A stretch of DNA of 53,603 nt from Collinsella aerofaciens (GCF_015670745.1 NZ_JADPCH010000017.1:1-53603), one strand, 5' to 3'; shown: positions 16,207 to 25,511, counted from the first letter of the stretch. The notes: generated by a model not told the origin, from the letters alone. Numbers and translations: made by a program.

Positions 16207-17180
16207 TGATGATTCTTGCCGTCGCCGCCGGGTTCGCGGCTGACCTTGCCTTCGGCGACCCGCGCTGGCTTCCCCATCCCGTCGTCGCCATGGGGCGCGC
16301 GATCACGTGGGCCGAAGGCCGCCTGCGGGGTGCATTCCCGCAAACGTCCGCGGGCACGCGCGCCGCAGGGCTTGTGCTCGCCGTGGCGCTTCCGCTTGCG
16401 TGTGGGCTTTTGACCTGGGGAATCCTGCATCTTTGCAGCATGGTTCACCCCGGCTTGCGCTTCGTGGCCGAGGCATGGGCGAGCTATCAGATTCTCGCGG
16501 CATGCGAGCTGCGCCGCCAGAGCCTGGCCGTGGCCCGCGCGTTCTCGAAGGGCGGCCTTGTTGCGGCGCGCGAATCCGTCGGGCTCATCGTGGGGCGCGA
16601 CACGTCTGTTCTCGACGAGCAGGGCGTCGCGCGCGCCGCCGTGGAAACGGTAGCGGAGAATGCGAGCGACGGCGTCATCGCGCCGCTTTTCTACCTTATG
16701 ATCGGGGGTGCGCCCTTGGGCATGGCGTACAAGGCGGTGAACACGCTCGACAGCATGGTGGGCTACAAAAACGAGCGCTACATCGATTTCGGCTGCGCCT
16801 CGGCGCGCCTCGACGATGCGGTGAACTGGATTCCCTCGCGCTTATCGGCCCTGCTCATGATCGCCGTGTGCCCGATTGTTGGGCTCGACGCGCGCGGGGC
16901 GGCGCGCATCTGGCGCCGTGACAGGCGTCGCCATGCGAGCCCGAACGCGGCGCAGACCGAGTCAGCGTGCGCGGGCGCGCTCGGGCTGCGCCTGGCAGGA
17001 CCCGCGGTGTATTTCGGCAAGCTCGTTGAGAAACCGACGATAGGCGACGCGTCCCGCGCAATCGAGTGGGGCGACATCGCCCGGGCGACAAGGCTCATGC
17101 TCGCCGCGTCCGTATGCGCGCTCGTCGTCTTCGGCGCCGCGCGCGCGGCGGTCGTGCTCGCCGTGGGGGCGATGGCATGA
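16206..17180 (+). CDS. cbiB: adenosylcobinamide-phosphate synthase
   Basis: CbiB is the membrane enzyme that attaches (R)-1-aminopropan-2-ol O-phosphate to adenosylcobyric acid. ATG 16206 overlaps the previous stop. The family features are present in order: AADLAFGDPRWLPHPVVAMG at the start, LIVGRDTSVLDEQGVARAAVETVAENASDGV and PLFYLMIGGAPLGMAYKAVNTLDSMVGYKNERY, then LDDAVNWIPSRLSALLM and the end-piece with NAAQTESACAGALGLRLAGPAVYFG. The length is 324 residues. It overlaps cobD by four bases. Confidence 0.95.
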   Translation: MMILAVAAGFAADLAFGDPRWLPHPVVAMGRAITWAEGRLRGAFPQTSAGTRAAGLVLAVALPLACGLLTWGILHLCSMVHPGLRFVAEAWASYQILAACELRRQSLAVARAFSKGGLVAARESVGLIVGRDTSVLDEQGVARAAVETVAENASDGVIAPLFYLMIGGAPLGMAYKAVNTLDSMVGYKNERYIDFGCASARLDDAVNWIPSRLSALLMIAVCPIVGLDARGAARIWRRDRRRHASPNAAQTESACAGALGLRLAGPAVYFGKLVEKPTIGDASRAIEWGDIARATRLMLAASVCALVVFGAARAAVVLAVGAMA

Positions 17181-18400
17181 GGGAAGACCACGCCGCGCCC
17201 CGGGCTGCCGGGGGAATCCTGCGCGCCCGTGCGCATGGGGGTAGCACGCAATCGCTCGGCATCGCTTGCGAAGGGAGCGCCTCCGACCTCATTGACTTCT
17301 CGGTGAACGTGAATCCGGCAGGCCCCTCGCCGCGCGCCGTCGCCGCAGCTTGCAAGGCGCTTTCTCGAATCGACGCCTACCCCGATAGGGAAAGTCTCGC
17401 CCTCGTTCGCGCCCTAGCGCGCGCCCAGGGCATTCCCGAAGATACTATCGTCTGCGGCGCGGGCGCGTCCGACATCATCTGGCGGCTCGCCGCGGCGGTG
17501 CGCCCGAAACGCATCGTCGTGTGCGCGCCGACGTTCTCTGAATATGCGGATGCGGCATCGTACTACGGTGCATGCGTGCTGGAGTTCCCGCTCTCCGAAG
17601 CGGACGACTTCGACGTGCCCGCCTCCTTCGCCCGCGCGATCGAGGGGCCGGGAGACGTGGCGTACCTCTGCAATCCGAACAACCCGACGGGGCGCCTCGT
17701 CGACCCCAGCGTGATCGATGCCGCGGCTTGCCGCTGCGAGCAGGTGGGCGCGCTGCTCGTCGTGGACGAGTGCTTCCTCGGATTTGCGCCCGACGCCCGC
17801 GAAAGGAGCGTGGCCGCACGCGCCGCGTGTTCGCACCATGTGGCCGTGCTCTCCGCGTTTACCAAGCTCTACGGAATGGCAGGGTTGCGGTTGGGGTATC
17901 TGATCAGCGGAAACGCCCAACTCATCGAGGGGATTCGCCGGGCGGGGCAGGCGTGGCCCGTCTCCTCGGTCGCCGAGGCCGCGGGCATCGCCGCCCTGGA
18001 AGACGTCGAATACGTCTCGCGCACGCGCGATGTATTGGCGGGCGAGCGAGCGTGGCTTTCCCACGAGCTCTCCTCGCTCGGGCTTTCCGTCGTGCCGTCG
18101 GATGCGAACTTCCTTTTAGTCCGCACGCCGGCGAAAGACATCCCCGAGCGCCTGTATAAACAGGGGGTTTTGGTCCGCACGTGCGACTCGTTTTCGGTAC
18201 TGTCCCGTTTCTGGTGCCGCGTCGCGGTGCGCACGCGCAAGGAGAACGCCCGGCTTGCGATGGCGTTCAGCCGCGCGCTTCGGGCGGAAGGCGCATCGGG
18301 CGAAGGCGAACCCGACGAACGGGGCGGCGCTTCTTGCAGCGGCGCTATGGCGGGCGCGGATGGCCGAGGCTCGGCGAAGGAGGTCGATACCCGTGGGTAG
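17177..18400 (+). CDS. cobD: threonine-phosphate decarboxylase
   Basis: CobD is a PLP enzyme that makes (R)-1-aminopropan-2-ol O-phosphate, the partner substrate of CbiB just upstream. ATG 17177 overlaps the cbiB stop. Aminotransferase fold I landmarks are HGGSTQSLG, LIDFSVNVNPAGPS, LCNPNNPTG, VVDECFLGFAPD and the PLP lysine in SAFTKLYGMAGLRLGYLISG. The last 40 residues (from about 368) are Gly/Ala/Glu-rich and have no family counterpart that I know; they overlap the region that carries the cbiP ribosome site. The related histidinol-phosphate aminotransferase (HisC) is less likely given the neighbours. Confidence 0.92.
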   Translation: MREDHAAPRAAGGILRARAHGGSTQSLGIACEGSASDLIDFSVNVNPAGPSPRAVAAACKALSRIDAYPDRESLALVRALARAQGIPEDTIVCGAGASDIIWRLAAAVRPKRIVVCAPTFSEYADAASYYGACVLEFPLSEADDFDVPASFARAIEGPGDVAYLCNPNNPTGRLVDPSVIDAAACRCEQVGALLVVDECFLGFAPDARERSVAARAACSHHVAVLSAFTKLYGMAGLRLGYLISGNAQLIEGIRRAGQAWPVSSVAEAAGIAALEDVEYVSRTRDVLAGERAWLSHELSSLGLSVVPSDANFLLVRTPAKDIPERLYKQGVLVRTCDSFSVLSRFWCRVAVRTRKENARLAMAFSRALRAEGASGEGEPDERGGASCSGAMAGADGRGSAKEVDTRG

Positions 18401-19892
18401 GGCGAAGCCCATCATGATCCAGGGCACCATGTCGAACGCGGGGAAGAGCCTGCTTGCGGCCGGGCTGTGCCGTGTGCTTTCGCAGGACGGCCTGCGCGTG
18501 GCTCCCTTCAAGAGCCAGAACATGGCGCTCAACAGCGGTGTCACGGCCGATGGGCTCGAGATGGGCCGCGCCCAGATCATGCAGGCCGAGGCGTGCGGCA
18601 TCGCGCCCGACGTGCGCATGAACCCCATCCTGCTCAAGCCCGAAAGCGACCACCGAAGCCAGCTCATCGTGGCCGGCAAGGCGCAGGGAGCCTTCGCTGC
18701 GAGGGACTACTTCGCGCGAAAGAAGGCGCTCATGCCGCAGATTTTGGAGGCGTTCGATTCGCTCGCGGAGGAAAACGACGTCATCGTCATCGAGGGCGCC
18801 GGCAGCCCCGCCGAAATCAATCTTGCCGAAAACGACATCGTCAACATGGGGCTCGCGCGCGCCGTGTCCTCCCCCGTGCTGCTCGCGGGCGACATCGACC
18901 CAGGTGGGGTGTTTGCCCAGCTCTACGGCACGGTCGCGCTCTTTGCGCCCGAGGATCGCGCTCTTTTGCGGGGACTTGTGGTGAACAAGTTCCGCGGCGA
19001 TGTGGAAATCCTGCGCCCGGGTTTGGCCCCGCTCGAGAAGATGTGCGGGGTTCCCGTTGTGGGGGTCGTGCCGTATCTTGCGCTCGACCTGGACGACGAG
19101 GACTCGCTCGCGCCGCGCCTATCTGCCCGCGAGGCGCGCGGCGTCATCGACGTCGCCGTCGTGCGCCTTCCGCATCTGTCGAACTTCACCGACTTCGACT
19201 CGCTTTCGCGCGTGCCCGGCGTGGGCGTGCGCTACGTTTCCTCGGCGACCGATCTGGGCCGACCCGACCTGGTGGTGCTCCCCGGCTCGAAGACCACGCT
19301 CGACGACGCGCGCTGGCTTGCGGCTAGCGGCATCGGATCCTGTGTACGTGCGCTTTCGGGCGCGGGCACGCCGGTGCTCGGCATATGCGGAGGCTACCAG
19401 CTTTTGGGAGACGAGCTTTCCGACCCGCACGGCAGGGAAGGCGCTGGCACCGCGCGCGGGCTCGGGCTCATCCCTGCAAGTACGGTGTTCAAGGAGGAAA
19501 AGCGCCTCGCCCAGTCGGAGCTGCGCATCACGGGCGCCCAAGGCGCGTTTTCGGTGTGGAACGGCATGACGGCGCGCGGGTACGAGATTCACGACGGCGA
19601 AACGACCGTCTCCTGCGCCCCTGCGGGCACGATTGGCGGCAAACCAGAAGGCGCGGCCTGCGGAAACGTGTTCGGAACCTATCTCCACGGCCTGTTCGAC
19701 GAACCGGGGGTGGCGCTCGCCCTCGCGCGCTCGCTCGCGCGCATGCGCGGCCTGCCCGAGAGCGTCGTGGGTGCTGCGGGCGCGGCGTCCGCGGCCGATC
19801 ACCGTGCGCGCGAGTTCGACCGCCTGGCTGACGTCGTGCGCGGGGCGCTCGACATGGAGTATGTCTACCGCATTATCGAGGAGGGCGTATGA
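18393..19892 (+). CDS. cbiP: cobyric acid synthase
   Basis: CbiP (CobQ) amidates four side chains of adenosylcobyrinate diamide with glutamine and ATP. GTG 18393 is served by a strong AAGGAGGT. The 499-residue protein has MIQGTMSNAGKSLLAAGLCR, PFKSQNMALNSGVT, LKPESDHRSQLIVAGK and IEGAGSPAEINL in the synthetase part. The amidotransferase part has LPGSKTT, LGICGGYQLLG (nucleophile cysteine) and GNVFGTYLHGLFD. It overlaps cobD by eight bases and the adenosyltransferase gene by four. Confidence 0.95.
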   Translation: MGRAKPIMIQGTMSNAGKSLLAAGLCRVLSQDGLRVAPFKSQNMALNSGVTADGLEMGRAQIMQAEACGIAPDVRMNPILLKPESDHRSQLIVAGKAQGAFAARDYFARKKALMPQILEAFDSLAEENDVIVIEGAGSPAEINLAENDIVNMGLARAVSSPVLLAGDIDPGGVFAQLYGTVALFAPEDRALLRGLVVNKFRGDVEILRPGLAPLEKMCGVPVVGVVPYLALDLDDEDSLAPRLSAREARGVIDVAVVRLPHLSNFTDFDSLSRVPGVGVRYVSSATDLGRPDLVVLPGSKTTLDDARWLAASGIGSCVRALSGAGTPVLGICGGYQLLGDELSDPHGREGAGTARGLGLIPASTVFKEEKRLAQSELRITGAQGAFSVWNGMTARGYEIHDGETTVSCAPAGTIGGKPEGAACGNVFGTYLHGLFDEPGVALALARSLARMRGLPESVVGAAGAASAADHRAREFDRLADVVRGALDMEYVYRIIEEGV

Positions 19893-20404
19893 TCCACGTG
19901 TATCATGGCGACGGCAAAGGCAAGACCACGGCGGCGATGGGGCTCGCCCTTCGCATGCTCGCCGCAGGCCGCCGCGTCGTCGTTGTGCAGTTCCTGAAAG
20001 ACGGCGAAAGCGGGGAGGCGCGTCTGCTCGCCGGGCATTTCGGCGTGCCCGTGTTCGCGGGGAAGGTGTCGGACAAGTTTACCTGGTCGATGACGCCGGA
20101 AGAACTTGCCGCGACGTGCGAGCTGCACGATGGGAACCTCGCTTCAGCGCTCGCCGAGCTCGAGGGCGCGCAGGAGGGGCTGCTCGTGCTCGACGAGGCG
20201 CTCGACGCGCTTTCGAAGGGGCTTGTCGACGAGGCACTCGTGGACCGCGCGCTCGATATGTCCGCGCGCGGCGTCGAAGTAGCGCTCACCGGGCGTGCGC
20301 CTTCCCGCAAGATCGTGGAGAAGGCCGACTACATAACCGAGATGCGGTGCGAGAAACACCCCTACACTCAGGGGATATGTGCAAGGGAAGGAGTGGAGTA
20401 CTAG
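19889..20404 (+). CDS. cobO: ATP:corrinoid adenosyltransferase (CobA/BtuR type)
   Basis: This enzyme adds the 5'-deoxyadenosyl group to the corrinoid cobalt. The 171-residue protein starts MIHVYHGDGKGKTTAAMGLALR, the family P-loop, and has VVVVQFLKDGESGE, LVLDEALDALSKGLV and LTGRAPSRKIVEKADYITEM. The length is a little shorter than E. coli BtuR because the N-terminal lid helix is absent. The end of cbiP overlaps the ATG by four bases, and cbiC starts at the next base after its stop. Confidence 0.93.
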   Translation: MIHVYHGDGKGKTTAAMGLALRMLAAGRRVVVVQFLKDGESGEARLLAGHFGVPVFAGKVSDKFTWSMTPEELAATCELHDGNLASALAELEGAQEGLLVLDEALDALSKGLVDEALVDRALDMSARGVEVALTGRAPSRKIVEKADYITEMRCEKHPYTQGICAREGVEY

Positions 20405-21046
20405 ATGGATTCCAAGGAGATGGCGCCCGGCGACATCGAGCGGCGCAGCTTCGAGATCATCACCGAAGAGCTCGGCGGCCGCACGTTCCCGCCGCTCGAA
20501 GAGCCCGTCGTGAAGCGCGTCATCCACACCACTGCCGACTTCTCGTACGCTGATTCCCTCGTATTCACCCATGACGCCGCGCACTGTGCGCTCGACGCAC
20601 TGCGCGCAGGGGCCACGGTGCTCACCGACACGAACATGGCGCTCGCAGGCATAAGCAAGCCCGCGCTCGCGAAGCTCGGCTGCCAGGCCGTGTGCTATAT
20701 GGCCGACCCGGATGTCGCCGCAACGGCGCGCGCCGCGGGCACGACTCGCGCCGTTGCGAGCATGGACAAAGCTTGCGGCATCGAGGGTCCGCTCATCGTG
20801 GCCGTCGGCAACGCTCCCACAGCACTTCTGCGCCTCGCCGAGCTCATGGACGCGGGGAAGATCGCGCCCGCGCTCGTCGTTGGGGTGCCGGTTGGGTTTG
20901 TGAACGTGGTCGAGGCGAAAGAGGAGCTACTCGCGCGACGCGTGCCGGCCATCGTCGCGAGGGGTCGCAAGGGCGGCTCGACCGTGGCGGCCGCCATTAT
21001 GAACGCGCTGCTCTACCAGATCACGCGCCCAGGCGGCCCGAAGTGA
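20405..21046 (+). CDS. cbiC: cobalt-precorrin-8 methylmutase
   Basis: CbiC moves the C11 methyl group to C12, forming cobyrinate. The 213-residue protein carries the catalytic histidine region RVIHTTADFSYADSLVF, then GATVLTDTNMALAGI, VAVGNAPTALLRLAEL, LVVGVPVGFVNVVEAKE and the end-motif ARGRKGGSTVAAAIMNALL. The start follows directly after the adenosyltransferase stop; GAAGGAG lies just upstream. It overlaps cbiJ by four bases. Confidence 0.95.
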   Translation: MDSKEMAPGDIERRSFEIITEELGGRTFPPLEEPVVKRVIHTTADFSYADSLVFTHDAAHCALDALRAGATVLTDTNMALAGISKPALAKLGCQAVCYMADPDVAATARAAGTTRAVASMDKACGIEGPLIVAVGNAPTALLRLAELMDAGKIAPALVVGVPVGFVNVVEAKEELLARRVPAIVARGRKGGSTVAAAIMNALLYQITRPGGPK

Positions 21047-21816
21047 CGGCCCCCGCATCCGCGCCGGCGCTGCGCATCTTCGCCGGCACCACCGAGGGCC
21101 GCCTCCTGTGCGAATGGGCGAGCGGGGCGGGAATCCCCGCCCGTGCCTACGCGGCAACCGAGTACGGAGGCGAGCTTTTGGGCGAGCTTCCGGGCATCGA
21201 GGTGCATGCGGGCAGGCTCGACGAGGCCGACATGGAGCGTGAGCTTTCCGGCGCGCGCATCGTCGTCGACGCCACGCACCCCTTCGCTACGCTCGCAAGC
21301 GGCAACATCCGGGCCGCTTCGCTCGCCGTGGGTGCACGATGCCTGCGCCTTACGCGCCCGGTCGAGGCGCTGCCCAAAGGCGTCGTGTCGGTCGCGTCGA
21401 TCGCCTGCGCGGCGCGCTTTCTCTCCGAGAACCCGGGTCGCGCGCTTCTCACGACGGGGAGCAAGGAGCTTGCTCCCTACACGCGCGTCGCCGATTTCGC
21501 GGAGCGCTTCTTCGTGCGTGTGCTCCCTCTGCCCGGTGCTATAACGAAGTGCATCGACGCGGGGTTTTCGCCGTCGCACGTCATCGGCATGCAGGGGCCC
21601 TTCACCCGCGAGCTCAACGAGGCGATGCTTCGGCAGGTGGGCGCCCAGTGGCTTGTGACCAAGGACTCGGGAACCGTAGGCGGCACGGCCGAGAAGATCG
21701 CCTCCGCGCGCGACGTGGGAGCGCGCTGTATCGTGGTCGCCCGTCCCGCCGAGGGAGGCGGGGCCCTTTCGCTTAGGGAAGTGGAAGACGCGCTCTTACG
21801 GGAGTTCGCGCGCTAG
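21043..21816 (+). CDS. cbiJ: cobalt-precorrin-6A reductase
   Basis: CbiJ (CobK) is the NAD(P)H-dependent reductase of precorrin-6A. GTG 21043 overlaps the cbiC stop. The 257 residues include IFAGTTEGRLLCEWA near the start, VVDATHPFA, LLTTGSKELAPYT, VRVLPLPGAITKCIDAGF, IGMQGPFTRELNEAML and TKDSGTVGGTAEKI, all family features. It is the last gene of the cob operon; the sequence then passes into a transposase scrap with no clear terminator. Confidence 0.95.
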   Translation: MTAPASAPALRIFAGTTEGRLLCEWASGAGIPARAYAATEYGGELLGELPGIEVHAGRLDEADMERELSGARIVVDATHPFATLASGNIRAASLAVGARCLRLTRPVEALPKGVVSVASIACAARFLSENPGRALLTTGSKELAPYTRVADFAERFFVRVLPLPGAITKCIDAGFSPSHVIGMQGPFTRELNEAMLRQVGAQWLVTKDSGTVGGTAEKIASARDVGARCIVVARPAEGGGALSLREVEDALLREFAR

Positions 21817-21829
21817 GCGCTCGCCGCGC

Positions 21830-21958
21830 ATGCGTGCCCTCCCGCCTGCGAGGAGAAGCGCCCCGAGCAAGCTCGACCCGTACAAGCCTGTCATCCGCCA
21901 ATCGCTCGAGGACGACGCACGGAACTGGCGCAAGCAGCCCTTCAATAAGTTGCGGTGA
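21830..21958 (+). mobile_element. IS21-family transposase (IstA) remnant
   Basis: A 42-codon frame after cbiJ. The segment RRSAPSKLDPYKPVIR and SLEDDARNWRKQ matches, from memory, the region of IS21-type IstA transposases before the DDE core. It ends where the palindromic repeat begins, which supplies the stop codon. No other part of the transposase or of IstB is present, so it is a dead fragment. It marks the junction between the cob block and the next genes. Confidence 0.7.
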
Positions 21959-22015
21959 AATAGCGTCTGTTTTTGCTGCTAAATAGCATATTCAGTCCCT
22001 AATTCACCGCAACTT
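21947..22015. repeat. palindromic repeat, copy 1
   Basis: Inverted arms AAGTTGCGGTGAA (21947-21959) and TTCACCGCAACTT (22003-22015) enclose about 43 bases. The same arms occur again at 38178-38244 with a different centre. The left arm abuts the transposase remnant and the right arm ends 12 bases from the macB-type gene stop. Confidence 0.85.
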
Positions 22016-22027
22016 GTTGGTGGTGGC

Positions 22028-23242
22028 TTACTGATAGCGTAGGCACTCCACCGGGTCGAGCTTTGCCGCGCGGCGAGCGGGATAGAAGCCAAAGATTACG
22101 CCGATGCCGACGGAGACGGCGAAGGCCAGCAGTACCGTGGCGATTGAAAAGCTCGGTGTGATTTGCCCGCTGGCACCGAGCTCGCCGAGAACCCCTGATC
22201 CTGCGGCAAACATCGCAAGAGCCCAGGCCAGCAGATAGCCAATCAGGACACCTAGCAGTCCGCCGGTGACGCACAGCGCCGAGGACTCGGCCAAAAATTG
22301 GGCGGTGATATCGCGACGACTGGCGCCCAGAGCGCGGCGGATGCCGATCTCGCGGATGCGCTCAGTCACGTTGGTGAGCATCATGTTCATAATGCCGATA
22401 CCGCCGACAAGCAGCGAGATGCTGGCGACAGCACCCATGATGAGCGAGAACGCTCCCATAAAGGAGTTGAGTGCATCGATGGCGCTTTTCATGGAGGTCG
22501 CCGATACACTGTCGTACTCATCATCCTCCGCGATGCCCTTCATCGCGCGTACCTTGGACTCGATGGTCTTACAAAGCTCATCCATGTCCGTGCCCTCGGC
22601 GGCAAGTGCCGTTACGCTGGGGAATGAAGGATTCTCGTCGCCAAACAGCCCGGAGATGGTTTCGCGTGGCATATACAGCGTGAGCGAGCCCATGGAGTCG
22701 CTGCCGCCATCAATCACGCCTACAATCTGCACCTCGCCGTTGGACACCTTAATAGTCTTGCCCACCGCGTCCTGTTCGTTGCCGTAAAGCTGATCGGCGC
22801 CGTTGCGGCTGATGAGCGCCACGCGCGAGCCTGATTGGGACTCGGCCTGGGAATAGGTGCGCCCCGCAACGAGCTTGTTGGCCCCCACGGCGTCGAGCAT
22901 GTCGCTATCGACACCCTGTGCCATGACGGTATAGCTTTTATCGCCGGTCTTGTACTCGGTATACGCGCTGTCGACAATGCCGATCTGCTCTATCTGCGGC
23001 ACCAGTTTTTGAAGCTTCTCGATGTCCGACTCGGTGAGTTCTTGCGACGAATAGATTTGCACCATGCGTGCCGCATTGAGGCCCAGGCTGTTGACCAGGC
23101 TGTTTTGGATGCCGCCGATGAGCGAAGTCATGGCGATAACCGAGGCGATGCCGATGACAATGCCCAGGATGGTGAGCAGGCTGCGCCCCTTGTTGGCCTC
23201 GAGCGAGTGAAGGGCTTCCTGGATGAGATCGCGGGCGCTCAT
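22028..23242 (-). CDS. MacB-type ABC transporter permease
   Basis: A 404-residue permease with the MacB topology: a first transmembrane segment near 20-45 (SLLTILGIVIGIASVIAMTS), a large extracytoplasmic domain (about 50-275) and three segments near the C-terminus (about 280-305, 325-355, 370-392). The FtsX-like motif NVTERIREIGIRRALGASRRDI precedes the second segment. With the upstream ATPase and adaptor it should form a tripartite-like exporter of small molecules or peptides, using a mechanotransmission rather than a classical transport cycle. It overlaps the ATPase gene by four bases. Confidence 0.92.
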   Translation of the reverse strand: MSARDLIQEALHSLEANKGRSLLTILGIVIGIASVIAMTSLIGGIQNSLVNSLGLNAARMVQIYSSQELTESDIEKLQKLVPQIEQIGIVDSAYTEYKTGDKSYTVMAQGVDSDMLDAVGANKLVAGRTYSQAESQSGSRVALISRNGADQLYGNEQDAVGKTIKVSNGEVQIVGVIDGGSDSMGSLTLYMPRETISGLFGDENPSFPSVTALAAEGTDMDELCKTIESKVRAMKGIAEDDEYDSVSATSMKSAIDALNSFMGAFSLIMGAVASISLLVGGIGIMNMMLTNVTERIREIGIRRALGASRRDITAQFLAESSALCVTGGLLGVLIGYLLAWALAMFAAGSGVLGELGASGQITPSFSIATVLLAFAVSVGIGVIFGFYPARRAAKLDPVECLRYQ

Positions 23243-24012
23243 GCCACCACTCCTTTCGGCGGGTTGGCGGAGGCGGAAATCATGGGCAGGCTATCTACGG
23301 CGCTGCGCAGGGTCCGCGGTGCATGTGGAATATACGCGCCGTCGTGAATGCGACCGTCGCGGATGGTCACGGCACGGTCGGCCTCGGCGGCGATGCCGGG
23401 GTCGTGTGTGATAAGAACGATGGTTTTGCCTCGCTTCTGAAGCTTATGGAAGGTCTCCATCACAAGCGCTCCGGTAGCGGAGTCCAGGTTTCCCGTCGGC
23501 TCGTCGGCCAGGATGATGGGCGGGTCATTGACGAGGGCACGCGCGATGGCGACGCGCTGCATCTGTCCGCCCGAGAGCTCTGATATGCGGTGGTCCCAGT
23601 GGTCGACCGGCAGCGTGACGGCCTGCAGCGCGTGCACGGCGCGCATTTCGCGCTGGCTACGGGGCACATTGGTGTAGGCCAGCGGCAGCATGACGTTTTC
23701 GATAACCGACAGGCGTGGCAGCAGGTTGAAGCTCTGAAAGACAAAGCCAATACTCAGGGCGCGAACTTCGGTGAGCTCGTCATCGTCGAGCTCGGCCACG
23801 TTGAGCCCTTGCAGGTAATAGTCGCCCGCCGTCGGTTTGTCCAGGCAGCCCAGGATGTTCATGAGCGTCGACTTGCCCGAGCCCGAGGGGCCGGTGATAG
23901 CGACGAATTCGCCGGGATTTACCGCCAGGCTCACGTTGTGCAGGATGTGGGCGCAACCCGCCTCGCTCTCAAAAATGCGGTGCACGTTGCGGATGTCGAT
24001 AACGGGACGCAT
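23239..24012 (-). CDS. MacB/LolD-type ABC transporter ATPase
   Basis: A 257-residue ATPase of the antimicrobial-peptide/lipoprotein exporter class. Motifs: Walker [10 protein letters not shown] near 39-47, Q-loop in [20 protein letters not shown], signature [15 protein letters not shown], Walker [14 protein letters not shown] and the H-loop in VLITHDP. About 25 residues after the usual core end are unassigned. It is coupled to the adaptor gene upstream through TAATG and to the permease downstream through a four-base overlap. Confidence 0.94.
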   Translation of the reverse strand: MRPVIDIRNVHRIFESEAGCAHILHNVSLAVNPGEFVAITGPSGSGKSTLMNILGCLDKPTAGDYYLQGLNVAELDDDELTEVRALSIGFVFQSFNLLPRLSVIENVMLPLAYTNVPRSQREMRAVHALQAVTLPVDHWDHRISELSGGQMQRVAIARALVNDPPIILADEPTGNLDSATGALVMETFHKLQKRGKTIVLITHDPGIAAEADRAVTIRDGRIHDGAYIPHAPRTLRSAVDSLPMISASANPPKGVVA

Positions 24013-25448
24013 TACATGCCCTCGTCGTCAGACATGCTGCCCGAATCCGTGCTGTAGCCGCCGTCAGCCGTTGCGTCCGCTCCGGTGTCCATGACGAGGG
24101 TGTCGCCATCGCGCAGCTTGGTAACCGGCACGTTGGGGTTGATCTCGTTGCCCTGGTCGTCGCGCTTTACCTGTGTCTTGCCGACTACGGCTTCGTTGTC
24201 GTTTTGCGTCACGACGGTCACCTTCACGCGACGGGTATGCTTGCCCTCGTCATCGGTTGCCACGTTGACGTAATAGTGTTCGCCGTCTTCGGTCATGAGC
24301 GCCATCGTCGGCACCATCACCACGTCGTCGAGCTGCTCGGTCACCACCGATACCTCGGCCGTCATGCCCGGCTTCAGGCGCGCGTCGGGCGCCTCTATGA
24401 GAATGTCGACGTTAAAGGTTACGCTGCCGCCGCCACCGTTGGCGGCGTCGGAGTTTGCCACCGAGGCGATGGCCGTGACCGTTCCCTGGCTTACGATATC
24501 GGGAAACGCGGGATACGTGACGTTGGCACTCTGCCCAACGGCGATCTTGGCGATGTCCTTTTCGCCCACCTGCACGGTCACCTTCATCTTAGATAGGTCG
24601 GCGATCTGCATGCACTGCTTGCCGCCGCTCGTATCGCTTTCGCCCATGATCATGCCGCCTGTTACCGTGGCGCCCACCTTGGCGTTGAGCTCCACGATAC
24701 TGCCCGAGCTCGGGGCCGTGACCGTACGACTGGCCGCCTTGGCGTTCGCCTGATCGAGGTTTGCCTGGGCCGATGCGAGGCTGCGCTGCGCGGCCGATAC
24801 GGCGTTCGTGTCCGCCGATGCGGCGGAGACGCCAGCCGCTGCGGAAGCTCCATCGACGTCCGTCGTTGGGGTGGCCTGAGCGGCAGCTGCGGCTTTCTTC
24901 GCATTAGCGAGGTCTTCTTGAGCGGCAGCAACTGCACGCTGCGCCTCGGCAACGTTGCGATCGAGCTCGTCGTTTTTAATGGTCATAAGCACGTCGCCCT
25001 CGTTGACGGATTGGCCCGCCTGCACGTTGATCGAATCGACCGTACCGTCGACAGAAGGGGAGACCACTGAGGACGAAATGGGTTTGAGCTGGCCTTTCGC
25101 CTCGACCGTTGTGGTAAACGTGCCCTCGGTCACCATGTCGGTCACCGGCCCGTTGTTGCCTGCGGGCCGTGCGTTGATGGCTAAGGTCACGACAACGGCG
25201 ATGAGCACAATGGCGGCCACGACGCCGGCCGCAATGCCGCGTCGGATGAGCTTTTTGCGTCGACGTTCGGCACGTTTTGCCTTGAGCTTGGCATATGCCT
25301 CTTCATCGGAAATCTCGGTCGCATCGTTCGCGCGTCCGCTCTGCTTATCGGCATGTACGTTTGTAATCAGAGGAATCGTTTCGGTGACATCTTCGAGCGT
25401 GTGCTCGGTATCATCCGGGCCCGGGGTGGTCGTGGGGACATTCGGCAT
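24012..25448 (-). CDS. MacA/HlyD-type export adaptor protein
   Basis: A 478-residue membrane-fusion protein. ATG 25448 with AAAGGAG upstream is preferred over an earlier frame start at 25511. Residues 1-85 are a charged cytoplasmic region, followed by one membrane segment (IAAGVVAAIVLIAVVVTLAI). Then come the lipoyl/barrel halves (VSPSVDGTVDSINVQAGQSVNEGDVL and the partner SGSIVELNAKVGATVTGG), separated by an Ala-rich coiled-coil hairpin, and a C-terminal beta-barrel. In a Gram-positive cell it would link the transporter to the cell wall rather than to an outer-membrane channel. The long N-terminal cytoplasmic part is unusual. Confidence 0.9.
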   Translation of the reverse strand: MPNVPTTTPGPDDTEHTLEDVTETIPLITNVHADKQSGRANDATEISDEEAYAKLKAKRAERRRKKLIRRGIAAGVVAAIVLIAVVVTLAINARPAGNNGPVTDMVTEGTFTTTVEAKGQLKPISSSVVSPSVDGTVDSINVQAGQSVNEGDVLMTIKNDELDRNVAEAQRAVAAAQEDLANAKKAAAAAQATPTTDVDGASAAAGVSAASADTNAVSAAQRSLASAQANLDQANAKAASRTVTAPSSGSIVELNAKVGATVTGGMIMGESDTSGGKQCMQIADLSKMKVTVQVGEKDIAKIAVGQSANVTYPAFPDIVSQGTVTAIASVANSDAANGGGGSVTFNVDILIEAPDARLKPGMTAEVSVVTEQLDDVVMVPTMALMTEDGEHYYVNVATDDEGKHTRRVKVTVVTQNDNEAVVGKTQVKRDDQGNEINPNVPVTKLRDGDTLVMDTGADATADGGYSTDSGSMSDDEGM

Positions 25449-25483
25449 AGCGTCTCCTTTATAGAAAGTACCTCGATAAGTAT

Positions 25484-25511
25484 ATGCGCCCACCGGTTGG
25501 GGTGGGCGCAT
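25484..25511 (-). terminator. hairpin after the L,D-transpeptidase gene
   Basis: An 11-base-pair stem (ATGCGCCCACC with GGTGGGCGCAT) and a six-base loop lie between the transpeptidase stop and the adaptor start. The downstream T content is low on either strand, so it may be a weak terminator or an mRNA end-protector. Confidence 0.5.
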
